Assembly (NCBI GenBank): GCA_021464525.1
Contig: JADRCO010000358.1
Coordinates: 1-36,238 of the forward strand
Direction: 5' to 3'
Source of the DNA: Rhizophagus sp. LPA8_4_AMF
Taxonomy: Eukaryota > Glomeromycota > Glomeromycetes > Glomerales > Glomeraceae
Length of the DNA: 36,238 nt
Shown here: in pieces, positions 9,673 to 20,576 of the stretch
Layout of the letters: each line of letters begins with the position of its first letter
Numbering within the stretch: the stretch's first letter is position 1
Position numbers and translations under genes: made by a program
Notes under the pieces: generated by a model
Database searches by the model: none
What the model saw: the letters and a program-made list of their open reading frames with translations, nothing else
What the model was told of the DNA's origin: nothing

Positions 9673-12118
9673 ATGTCTAATATTCGAGAAGAGTTGGTTC
9701 ATGCTGCAATAAATAGAGCAAGATCATTATCAAATTATAATAATCATATAGAAAAAATACATAAATTCAGAAAACAAGTTATTCTTACTGATGAATCTCT
9801 TACAGATGATGAAAAATCATATGCTATAAATGAAATCTTAGACATCTGTTTTGATGATGAGAAAATTCTTTATAATGAAGGAACAAAAAGGATTTGTGGA
9901 AATTGTCAAAAAGAATGCTTGGCTACATTATATTGTGAAAATTGTGTTCGAGATTATTTAATAGCAAAATTTTCAAATTGGACATCTGAAAATGTTGATA
10001 TTGATAATTTAATACAAGATTGTCAAATGGAAACATATATTCCACATAGGATAGTAGAATGGATCCCTTACAATAATTTACAGAATGTTAAATATTTAAC
10101 TGAAGGTGGATGCTCCAAAATTTATACGGCAGATTGGGTTAACGGAAGATATGTTAAATGGAATAATAAAGAGCAGCAATTAATTAGAAATGGTACACAA
10201 AACGTAGTACTTAAAAAATTAGAAAATGTTCAAAGTGCTAGCAGAAATTGGTTTGATGAGGTATAATTAAGTTATTAGAGTTATTAATAAGATAATAATT
10301 CAATGTTAACTATATTTTTGAAAATTTTGTAGTGTAAATATCATTTGAATATAAATAACAAATGGGGTAATTTGGTAAAATGTTATGGTTTAACAAAAGA
10401 TCCATCAGATGGAAATTATATGCTTGTAATGGTGAAAATGAGTAGCGATTTAAGAAATTATTTACAACAAAACCATTGTAAACTTACATGGAGAGGAAGG
10501 ACTAACATTATGTATGATATAATTAGTTCACTTTTTGCAATACATAAAGAGAATTCAATTCATAAAGATTTACATTCTGGAAATATATTAACAATACAAC
10601 CTCAAAAAACTTTTCACATTGGAGATCTCGGATTTTGTGGACCAGCTAATAAACCAGCAAATAGTATATATGGAAATCTTCCTTATATAGCTCCAGAGGT
10701 TATTTCTGGGAAAGAAAGTACTTTTGCATCTGATATTTATAGTATTGCGATACTAATGTGGGAGGTTTCATCTGGCCAACCACCTTTTATTAATTTTGAA
10801 CATAATTATGATTTAGCATTGAAGATAATAAATGGAATGAGACCAAAAGTAATGCCAGGAACTCCTTTATGGTATAAAAAATTAATGGAACAATGTTGGA
10901 ATGCTAATCCAGCAGAAAGGCCTAATATTAAGCATCTTAAAGATGAAATTGAGGAAATTCGCAAATTATATTATCAAGATGAAAATAACGAACAGCAGAT
11001 AAATGACATATGTGTAACAAATTATTATACAGGTTCTGGCTCTGTTAATTCATTAGTTAGGAAAGTTAGTAAATTTCACATTTTTGAAAATTTACCTGAA
11101 CCAAAAAATGCTACTGAAGGTAAATAAATATAATTTAAAATTCACTCGTATGTTAGTTATATCTAATCATTTTGTAATTTATTCTTTATTAAATTAATAG
11201 AAGAACAAGAAGGTACTATGTTTATTTATTGTTATTGTTTATTTTATATATTAAATTATTTTTTATTTCTAGCTTATCATAGTATGCAACATAACTTAAG
11301 TATTCCAAGTAGTATGTATTTATTTTGTATATTAAGAATTTTACTTTATTTTCAAATAATTATATTTATTTTTGTTTTAGAAATTGAAGATATTGTATCT
11401 GAACAAACTGGACACCAAATTGAACTAAATGATTCTACAGCAACCAGTAAGATTAATTTAACAATTTAATAATCTTATCATTGTTCATATATATTTTAGT
11501 AATTCAAAATTGAATTTTATAGATAAAGAAGTAAAAGGGAAATCTAAAAGGATTTATTTTGATGGTAATAAATATAATGTACTATTTTTTAATTAATGAT
11601 AAGTAAATTCGCATTTAAAAATTTTTTTCAATTATTTAAACAGATAATGATAAAGACGATGTAAATCATAATATCAAGTCTAAAAAAATAAAATCATCTA
11701 ATAATAAAGGTAATAGATCATTTTAAACTAATAAAATCCTTTTGTTTTATGATTAATAAATTTTTGATTTTGTTACAATTAAATTATAATAAGTAGAATT
11801 CCACTATATACAAAAAAGTTATATTGCAAATAATGGTAAGAAACTTTACATTTTGATTAGGAGATTTATATTTTACATCAATTTTTTGACAATTATTAAT
11901 AGGATTTTGACTTAACTTTTATTTATTACTTTACATCAATAAATAATGTAGTAGGTATAGAGGAAGATGAAATTACCAACAATTCAAACCTTCATTCAGA
12001 AGATCAAGATAAATTGGAAATTCCAGGTGATTATTAAACAATATTTAAAAGATCGAATTTTTAATAATAAATTGTTAATTGTTCAAGTAAATTTTATTTT
12101 TTTATAGATGGATTTTAA
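9673..12118 (+). CDS. TKL-like protein kinase with N-terminal Cys pairs and a micro-exon tail
   Basis: Ten exons in phase: 9673-10260, 10333-11119, 11201-11212, 11273-11311, 11381-11446, 11523-11564, 11644-11709, 11794-11835, 11952-12026, 12108-12118 (575 residues). Residues 75-91 hold two CxxC pairs (CGNC, CENC), likely zinc-binding. A leader containing VEWIPYNN precedes the kinase domain. Kinase landmarks: glycine loop TEGGCSKIY (about 143-151), beta-3 Lys181 (VVLKKL), alpha-C Glu196, catalytic HKDLHSGN (Asp275, Asn280), DLG in place of DFG (294-296), APE (316-318), then DIYSIAILMWEVSSGQPPF. All catalytic residues are present, so it is probably an active Ser/Thr or dual-specificity kinase. 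Intron 1 falls directly after the alpha-C Glu. The tail after residue 458 is polar and low-complexity, encoded by seven tiny exons that all start and end in phase 1. The 12-nt third exon is the least certain. Confidence 0.85.
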
Positions 12119-14098
12119 ATTAGTGAAAATCCGGTAGATAATCCGGTCGAAACGATAAAATATCATTTTTTTATCTAGAATTATTTAAACACTAAGACTA
12201 GAGTAACAAATTTTTGTAGATTTCTTAGTTTGTAATTTAAATAGTTTAATTTTTTTTTTATCATTTATTCTTATTTGTAATATGTTCAAATTATAAGAAA
12301 TTATAGAATAGAATTACAATAAACTTAATCTGTAGTTTGAACTATATGAAATATACAACTTATTACAAAATAAATTTACTGAATTATCAATATCATTTAT
12401 CGTGCTCCGCTATATGATGTTGATTTTTCATAATTGAATTATTATTAGGCGAGATTTAATTATTAAAAATTTATTTTTATAAGCTTATTATAAGCTTATT
12501 AAAAGCTTAATTATAATATCATAATGTCACACTATAATATATAATTATTATGTTAACTGATAAGAGTATCCAATTATCCAATTAACAATTCCAATCATAA
12601 TTCATTATAACATATATTGTAATAGGCAACAATATCGGTTTTATGTAAGACAATTTAATTGATTATCTAATAGTATATAAATATTATAAATTCGGATATA
12701 ATTTAATAAGAAACTATCTAATTACTATAATTTAGATAAGAAAATAGAAGAAAATAATTATTTTTTATTACAAACTTATGGATTTATTTATAAATTTGTC
12801 GATTTCAGAATTATCCACATTTAACTAATATTTAACTACTTCTCGAATAACTGAAAGATTCTGATGAGAAATCTAAAAAAGCTAGTTAAAGATATCAAAT
12901 TTAATAAAAGGAATTTGATAAAGGGAGCGAATAATTGACAAATTATTATTCATTTATTACATTTTGATTATTATATACTGTAATTCATTTTTTAACGATT
13001 ATCATTAACCCTCGCTTATCATTAACTCTCGTAGTTACGATAATTCAATTAATGATAAAGCAAATTAAGATGACGGCAGGAACTCTGAACTTTGATTATT
13101 TTATTAAAAAGAGCAATCTTAAATATTTGACAAATAAATTTATTTATTGATTAATAACGTAAAAACTAATGTGACTTACCATTAAAGTTGTAGTATGAGA
13201 TCGAATTTATAAGTACTTTTATAACTTATCTGTTAAAATAAATATATACACATTGATTTTTAATAATGAAAAAAATTGCAGTACCGAATAAAGAAATATT
13301 ATATATATTGTAAATCAATTTACTACGAAATCTTATCAGTTATTGCTTGTTTAATTATAATCATGATTTACCATAGTATTTAATTGTGAAACTTTGATAA
13401 TGCTTTCATCATCGTGGCAGTGAATGAACGTATATAATACAATATATACAATATATACTGTAGTAAATTATCAAAATAATTTCAAACTCCTGAAATAAAT
13501 ATTTTGCGAGTTCATTATATAATAAGTGTTCTAAAATTATAAATATTTAGAATATATTTGAATTAAAATAATAAATCAGGTTACATTAGTATTTGAATTA
13601 CATATTTATATAAATCAATTATTTTTATTTTATAATCTTGTCTTACGAAGAAACAAAGAAATTTTAAAAATGAGGTAAAAAATCATAATAATAAAAATAA
13701 GTAATTTATTTATTGGTTAAATAATTTATTGTACAAAATTTACATTTATTGTATATGTATGAATTCAGACATTTAATATAAAATTTTGCGAATTGTGAAA
13801 TTTATTTCTGTAATTTGGTTGTTTGCGCAAAAAAATACATATTACTAATATTAGTAATTCAAAAGACAAATTTTGCAAATTTTGCAGAAAAGTAAGAATC
13901 AAATAAAAAAAATAATGTTATTATAACAATTATTGAAATTTCTATTGTATGGGTAATTATATTACTGATTTTGTGGCTTCAGCTTTGTCAGCAATTAATT
14001 GATCAGTTTGTACAACTGATAATGCATCAGAACTTACTCCTTGATTTATATTTTAAGAATAAACTTATCTTTACCGTGTTCAATAATAAAATTTCATC
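12119..14098. other. 2-kb AT-rich spacer, no gene
   Basis: No coding region was recognised. Near 13969-14057 a 30-codon minus-strand frame (GVSSDALSVVQTDQLIADKA) has ordinary amino-acid usage but no start or splice context, and may be a fragment. A perfect 18-bp palindrome, attactaatattagtaat, lies at 13841-13858, about 240 bp upstream of the ATPase gene. Confidence 0.5.
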
Positions 14099-15496
14099 AT
14101 GTCTGTGACTAGATCTTTAAGACATCTATCAACTTCGCTTCATAATTGTATGAGGCCTTATTTCTATCGGCATCAAGAAATTAAAAGGTTCAAAGAGGCA
14201 TTTAACTATAATATTCCAAGAATTCATGTCATCTTAGGTCCTCCTAATTCTGGAAAAACTACTTTGATTCGTGATGTAGCAAGAATGTGTGATGTCAAAC
14301 CTCTTATTATTGACTGTCGTACTGGTTCATTTGATACACCAGAAAACTTGTATTGTTCTATTTCTGCACAATTCCGTCAATTTTTCGCAAATAATTCAAA
14401 CTTGGTTAAAAATTGTAGCGTAATATTGAATACTTTATCCTACAAGCAACAAAACAATTTTAAGATTACTACTAAAGATGTCATTGAATTATTTGAAAAG
14501 ATTGATGAGACATGTTCTTTATGGAAAAATAAAATAGAATTACCACCTCTTTTGATCTTTGATGAAGCCCATTTGTTCTCCAAACTTGCTAAATCAAGGG
14601 AGGGAGAGACCCTTTTAATATCATTTCTCAACTGGTTGGTGACTAGTACCAAACAAAATAAATTCTTTCATGTAGCGCTTACCTCCTCTGATTCATTTTT
14701 TATAAACTGGATTACAAAAAGTATATTTATTTTGTCAATTGTACTTGATAATAATATTTTTCTCTAACTCTACTTATTATCAATAGTTTTACATATTTCA
14801 TATGTGACTCCATACATTGTTGGTGATTTGAGCAGAGAAGAAGCTGAGGAATACTTCGAACTTCATGTGCTTCCTAAACATGGTATAATCATTATTAAAT
14901 ATTTATTTCTTTTGTATATAATGATACTTATACGATGATATTTGAAACAGATTATGAGGTTCGTAGTGAGCTTGAAGGACAATTTGATAATGTCTGCAAA
15001 ATCACTGGCACTCGCATGCTCACAATCGATCATTATGTTGATGAATACAAAGTTCATAGAGGAAAATTTGAAAGTAGGCGTCTATAATTTCTCATATTAT
15101 ATATTCATTAAATTAAATGACTTTTAATTGCTTGATTAAAAAAAAAATTATTCCATAGATTTTTCGGAATACAGGCAAGAACTTGATTGGTTAAATTCTG
15201 GCCTTTATCCTAAAAAACTAAGGTTGCAAGGAAAATCTATCCCATCCTGGAATCGAGATGATTTCATTGATACCATGAAAGCAATTATGAAGAGTCCAGA
15301 ATTTATTCTTGAGAATAATCTGATTAATGAAATTGGGTATGAAGCAGTTTCGTCGTTAATTGAATATAACTTTTTACATAGACGACCAACCAACAATTAT
15401 GCGAATGATATTATTAATCCACCAGATGAAGTAATTCTAACCGCTATGAGCAAGCCATCAATATTTGCAATGGAGAATCTTCTTAAAAAGGATTGA
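14099..15496 (+). CDS. P-loop ATPase (AAA+/STAND-like, archaeal ATPase_2-type)
   Basis: Four exons (14099-14720, 14787-14882, 14951-15073, 15159-15496) give 392 residues with phase-1 junctions throughout. The N terminus (MSVTRSLRHLSTSLHNCMRP) is basic, Ser/Thr-rich and free of acidic residues, as in a mitochondrial presequence. Walker A is GPPNSGKT (47-54) and Walker B LLIFDEAH (151-158), followed by a sensor-like ALTSSDSFF. The second half contains the segment VTPYIVGDLSREEAEEYFEL, which resembles the lid region of archaeal-type ATPase_2 proteins. After it comes a helical C-terminal part with a winged-helix-like length. Motifs are intact, so it should bind and hydrolyse ATP. The client is unknown. 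Rhizophagus carries many such genes, judging from memory. A Yme2/RNA12-like mitochondrial role is an alternative I cannot exclude. Confidence 0.8.
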
Positions 15497-16389
15497 TAAT
15501 TAGCTATATTAATAATAATGTAGTTATTTTTACTATACAATCTTGCAATATATGCAAAATAATTTTTCTCGTATGCCATTTATAATAAATTTATGCGTCC
15601 GTTACTATAAATAATTATATATCCTTTTTAATAAATAATGAATTAAAAAACGCAAAGTTGGTAACTTGCCAAATTACCAGATTGGATAATTTTAGTCGTT
15701 TAAAATCTTTCAAAAAAGTTTGTTAATAAAATCGAGGTGATAAAGTGATTTATCTTTTCATGCTTTCTTTTTAGTTCAATATTACTGTAAACCATTTTGC
15801 AAATGTAATTATTTTGAATTAAGTAAAAAATCCTTAAAGAAGTCTTAAAGGAGGAGAGATTGTCAATAATGTAATTATTTAGATGAAACAAAAATAATTT
15901 TAAAAGTTTAAAAAAATTTATTGTTATCTTAAGAAAAGGCCAAGGTAATCATGGTAATAACTTATTACGTTATATTAACTTTTATACTCGTACGAAGAAT
16001 CTTAATTACATATGAAATAATCATTCTTTTTATTAATCTTATAACGATAACTGAATGTTAAATCTAGAATAACAGAATATAAAATTAAAGAATTAGAAAA
16101 TCCAATCATGGAGCTACTTAATTGAAATCAAAAAAAATATTTATTCTTTATTTACAAGTTATAAGTTATAGATAGTATGTTTTTGAATCATTTTCGTGGA
16201 AATTATTGAAAATTTATCCATTAAGTATACAAATAATATACAATTTTTTTAGATTAAGATAATTGAACATATATTAGAAAAAAATAATCTTTAAGAATAA
16301 TAGAATTTGGTCGTGAAAAATTGCTTTAGAAAACTAACAAAGAATCAAAAATCACATTATTTCTAATATACGCCAATTAATCAAAATAT
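15497..16389. other. AT-rich spacer, no gene
   Basis: Short open frames on the minus strand near 15400-15890 have no coding character or splice context. I see nothing else. Confidence 0.5.
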
Positions 16390-17530
16390 TTGATTTCAAA
16401 AATCATACCATTCATCAATGACTTTATAATACATTAATTCCTTAAATTGCAGCACTTCTTCCTTTAATACTAAAGATAATACATAATTAAAATTTTATCA
16501 ATTATTAAAATAATTGTATGTATTATATAAATATATGTATATGTATATATATTTTTATACTTACTATAATTTTTCCAAAATTATTGAATTTATCATCGTA
16601 ATTATTGTTTATAAAAAATGAAATTATGCCAAAAACAAGATCATGTGATTTTTCTGCTTTTACTGTAAAAAAAGGAAATAAATAAATAGAATCAATTAGT
16701 TTAAATTTTCTAAAGTGAAATATAATATATTTCGTGAGGTTAATACGCCAAATGTCTTAAGAACTAAACTAGAAAGAAAAAATATAATCATTATACGTTT
16801 TGATCCATTACGAACCTGTAGAGATAATAATAATTAAAAAAAAGTTTAAGTTAGTTATGTACAATTTAATCATCATAGATATAAAGGACATGTGTCCAGG
16901 TATATACTCACTGTAAATATGAAAAATTTTAATTTCAAATCTCCAGAACTAAACTAACTTTGCTCTAATGACAATCACAAATAACCTTTTACTAAATATA
17001 TAATAGACTTTATAGGTTAAAATTATAATGTAGTCAGAGTAGATTATAAATTCATTTTATTTACCATTCCCGAGATAACTAAATAATAATATAATCACAA
17101 TAAATAGCAGAATTATTGCACTCAAACCTACAAACACTATAGTAATAATATCCGTAATACGTATGTAGTACATTCACGATAAATACTGTACACTACTATA
17201 TGAATGCTACATATAAAAGTATTATATAAAAAGAAATTTACTGTAATTACCGTAATAACTACCAATCTAATCACTAAAATTGACAAAAATAACGTCTAGA
17301 AAAGAATACAAGAGCTATCTTTTTTTAAAATGAAAAATGTTTCCGATCAACACAACCAGAGAATTTGAAAGAATGATAAGCTCTATTAGTTTAAATTTAT
17401 TTTCTTAAATTTATTACTTTACGGTTATAAAGTACGAAGCCTAACTACGAATTTCAATACAACATACAGTATATAACGAAATTGCAACAAAAGATAAGGT
17501 TTAACCTACCAATTTGATCCGTTTGCCTAT
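16390..17530 (-). pseudogene. decayed paralogue of the polytopic membrane gene at 4216-6122
   Basis: Blocks match the intact gene in order and orientation. The stretch aattattgaatttatcatcg (16583 onward) with the following gaaattatgccaaaaacaagatc parallels 4413-4475, the penultimate exon. About 16815-16700 parallels the exon beginning VRDESG. In the 17260-17220 region a VVIT-like end with donor gtaattac matches GVVT and gtaattat at 5486. The exon with NSLVVLIGN (near 17370) matches NSLFTLIGS. Stops and frameshifts interrupt every exon, and the two-TM partner gene is absent here. It is an old segmental or retro-independent duplication that kept its introns. Confidence 0.65.
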
Positions 17531-17989
17531 GACATATTTCTAAAAAAGCCAATTTTGGATTTTTAATAAAATAATTATATTTTTCATTTTTATTTAAATA
17601 AATGAATTATTTTCTAATTTTCTAATAGAGAGACGAAAGGACAATATTTTTTCTAATTTCTAATAAACAAATAAAACCAAATGTTTTTTTCTAATAAAGT
17701 AATGAAAAAAACAAACGATTTTCAAATAAAGAAACAATAATAGAGACGAAAAAGTAATTTTTTTTTTCTAAATTTCAATATTATTTATGAGTAAATTATA
17801 TTAAAATCCGAAACCAAAATTACCCAATTAAATTGCTTATACAACGTCATATCAGCGAAATCACGTGCTTCAATGATCATTTTGATTTCGTGTCCTTGTA
17901 CAGTTGTACTGTAACTGCCGAAAATTCATTCATATTGCATCACTAATTGCAATATTAGTACATGATAGTGTAATAAAATTAATTTAGTA
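17531..17989. other. AT-rich spacer, no gene
   Basis: Repeated words of the type ttctaattttctaataaag-gaaac suggest slippage-generated low complexity (about 17590-17790). No coding sequence. Confidence 0.45.
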
Positions 17990-18009
17990 ATGAAAACTTA
18001 TAATAAATT

Positions 18010-18150
18010 TTGGGTATATTTCAGTTTCAGGGTCAGGATTTGGGATTCGGAAAAAATAAACGCAGTTCCGGAACTCTGTTTCGTATATACCAAAACCAAA
18101 ACAGTTTCAGGGAGTTTTGGTTTCGTTACCCAGGTTTACAGATCATTGTT
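18010..18150. repeat. GTTTCGG/ACCAAAAC low-complexity patch
   Basis: Words such as gtttcaggg, ggatttgggattcgg, gttccgg and gttttggtttcg recur. The composition is G/T-rich, unlike the flanks. It borders the broken transposase gene and may mark the truncation point. Confidence 0.4.
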
Positions 18151-18159
18151 TTTTTTAAC

Positions 18160-18623
18160 ACGTTCAGTGGGATCTGATGACAGCATCTTTTGATACTCAA
18201 CTCTATAACGATTTACTACAAAACCCTTCTGCCTTCCATATTCCTTCAAATAATGCTCAGCAATATCCAAAAATGAAATTGAGTTCCAGCAGATAGTTCT
18301 ATAGGTGAGGTTAGCAAAGGATATTGAGTATATTCAAACCCTTCCAACTCTGACCCAAGGATAGGTCTGATAGGAAAAGGATCAGTATTATCTCTTTCTT
18401 CATTGTTTGCAAATTTTGTATGGTAATAATATTTTATTAGCATAAGCTTCTTTAATAAACTACAAAACAGAACTTTTACACTAACCTAAGTTTTCTTCAA
18501 GTTCATGAAATTCGCTCTCAACTGGAAAAATGAAAAGAAAAGGTTAAGTTATTAACAGAATTTCAAAAAGTTAAACCAATATATGCATTTTTTACCTGGA
18601 TTATAACTCGAACAGGATTCCAT
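18160..18623 (-). pseudogene. broken 5' part of a MULE/FAR1-type transposase
   Basis: The minus strand begins ATG at 18623. Exon 1 (18623-18596) reads MESCSSYNP, exon 2 (18521-18486) VESEFHELEENL, then a long exon from about 18459. That exon contains DPFPIRPILGSELEGFEYTQ, a frameshift, and DIAEHYLKEYGRQKGFVVN ending near 18160. The pattern of a conserved leader followed by an aromatic, basic 'YGRQKGF' stretch is typical of FAR1-like DNA-binding N termini of Mutator-like transposases. One base is missing at TGG-GAT (near 18260). Another shift is needed at the exon 2/3 junction, where stops occur. The sequence ends in low-complexity DNA, so the catalytic DDE domain is gone. Confidence 0.6.
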
Positions 18624-18964
18624 TGTTTTGAGATGTGAATGTTTAAAAAAGAGATGTATGATGGTAAAATGTAAATGGATATTTGAAATGTGGGAAAGAT
18701 TAAAGGAGACGATGTGGCTTAGTTTATTTATCCAAAAAGTTACATCATAACAAGATCATGTAGATCACATAACAATCAATTGTTTGTACGCAGTAACCGC
18801 AATACTGGTGCGATAGTATCATGCATGCTACATATAAATGATCTCAATATTTTTTTTTTCTAAATTTCTAATTTTATAATAAAAAAAAAATGAAGAATTA
18901 TTTTTCTTAACTTTCCGGAAAGGAAGTGCTTATAATATTTTCTTTTTGAAAATTTCTTAATTTA
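18624..18964. other. spacer upstream of the transposase remnant
   Basis: AT-rich and non-coding. It contains several atcatgta/atcacat words near 18755-18775. Confidence 0.4.
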
Positions 18965-19237
18965 CACTGGGTGCTCAAACGTGACTTTATAAAAATAAAT
19001 TATATATAAAAATTTTAATAAATATAATTTTAAAAGAAACATACAGTATGTGCACTTTTATCTGCTCTGAAAGTTTACTTTAAAGCGTCAAAGTTGGTTT
19101 TGAATGTCAATTTTGACTTATTTAACAAATTCAGTTTTTCTGCTGTTTTTTTCCGTTAAAAACTTAATTCTACCCAACATTAAATGATCTGCATAGAAAA
19201 TTTACTTTTTAAAAAATCCGTGTTTGAACACCCCGTG
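18965..19237. mobile_element. 273-bp Tc1/mariner-type MITE
   Basis: The left end cactgggtgctcaaacgtga and the right end (reverse complement cacggggtgttcaaacacgg) form an imperfect 20-bp inverted repeat, about 15 matches. Both ends are flanked by TA (18963-18964 and 19238-19239), the Tc1/mariner target. There is no coding capacity. Confidence 0.65.
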
Positions 19238-19698
19238 TACAAATAGGAATCGTCTTATTTTTTATAATTTATTAAAAAATACTTTGTTCTTTACTATCAA
19301 CTATTGTATATATCAGATTATGAAGAAAAGGACCTCTTTTCATTGTAGATAAATCCATGCTTAAAGAATATAACTATTTTTGTTAATCACTTACCTTTAA
19401 ATTTGATGATATTAATCATCTTTTCTTAATTATAAATACAAAACATAGTGCTTGAGAGATGAAGTCCCTCACAAAATTGCATATTCTAAAAAAAAATAAA
19501 AAAATAGTGTTAAACATTTGGATTAGCCAGGACAATTTGAAGATACTATGATTATCAAAAAAAACACTCTAATTTAATTAGGAATTTTTAATTCTTTATA
19601 TTATATACTGTTTACTATATATTATATTTATGATAATAATAATTATCGCACAGCCCTATAGGATCATGCTAATTTTTTTGACCGATATTTTTATTATT
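19238..19698. other. AT-rich spacer, no gene
   Basis: No feature recognised. Confidence 0.5.
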
Positions 19699-19810
19699 GT
19701 TCAATATTGATGTGAGAAGTTTATTTGCGTTCAATATTGATATCAATAGTTTATTTGCGTACAATATTGATCAAAAAAGTTTATTTGCGTACAATATTGA
19801 AAAGAAATTT
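19699..19810. repeat. 30-bp tandem repeat, 3.7 copies
   Basis: Copies at 19699-19728, 19729-19758 and 19759-19788, plus a partial copy from 19789. Each starts gtwcaatattga and ends agtttatttgc; the middle varies. The gtacaatat word recurs at the ends of the hairpin immediately downstream. Confidence 0.85.
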
Positions 19811-19835
19811 CTATTTAAAGCATGATCTGCATTAG

Positions 19836-19927
19836 CCGTACGATAATATAGATATTGTACGGTGGTATTTATATTGGTTAACGTCACTTTGTGACGTTAA
19901 CCAATAAATACAACACCGTACAATATC
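19836..19927. repeat. 77-bp foldback hairpin with an extra terminal copy
   Basis: Arms 19851-19887 and 19891-19927 pair almost completely around a ttt loop; the inner 15 bp (attggttaacgtcac) are perfect. The outer ends read gatattgtacgg and ccgtacaatatc. A third copy of that end, ccgtacgataat, lies just left (19836-19847), so the left flank could pair with either arm. Non-coding. Confidence 0.8.
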
Positions 19928-20576
19928 CATTAAATATTATGCCTGCCCTCAATAAAATATTTCCTGCTTTATTAATTTTATTTTATTCCACAGCTGAGTA
20001 CAGCAAGTCAGCAACAAATGAAAATGCTTAATTATTAAAATGATAATATAAAAAATATATATATAATATATTATATATAATGTATTGACATAAACTAAAG
20101 AACTCTAATTATTGTGGTAGTGTCTTCATTATCCAGTGATTAATTGACAATACGGATAAGATCGGCAGAATTTTAGGTCAAAGTTCTTGACTTTAGCCCT
20201 GTGTAAAAAATCTTAATAGTGTCAGACCTGCATAAATAACTTAACATATTAAATAAAGTTTATCAATCACTCAAGAACCTAAACAAACAGAAAATTTTTT
20301 TAAAAAATCCCATTCAGAAATTTATTTTGGATTTTTTTATCATGGATCGATGCTGGATTTTTTTATAATTTCTAAATATTTTCAAAGTGTATCTAATAAT
20401 TTTGTGTTACGTGATTGACATCGATTTTATCCATTTTGAAAAATATTACTGAGCTTATGTAATACTTACATAAGCTTATTTAAGTTGTATTATATAAGAT
20501 TACTTTTTTGGAATTTTAGTTACATATATAATGATCAAATAGTTTATTATTAATAAATTTTTTTTGAGCCTTTATA
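19928..20576. other. spacer upstream of the N-lobe array gene
   Basis: AT-rich with no gene. The part near 20440-20576 presumably holds the promoter of the array gene. Confidence 0.45.

Noticed and set aside
19699..19810. CRISPR-like array
   Set aside because: Repeat and spacer are not distinguishable, the period is only 30 bp with drifting copies, and the window is eukaryotic.
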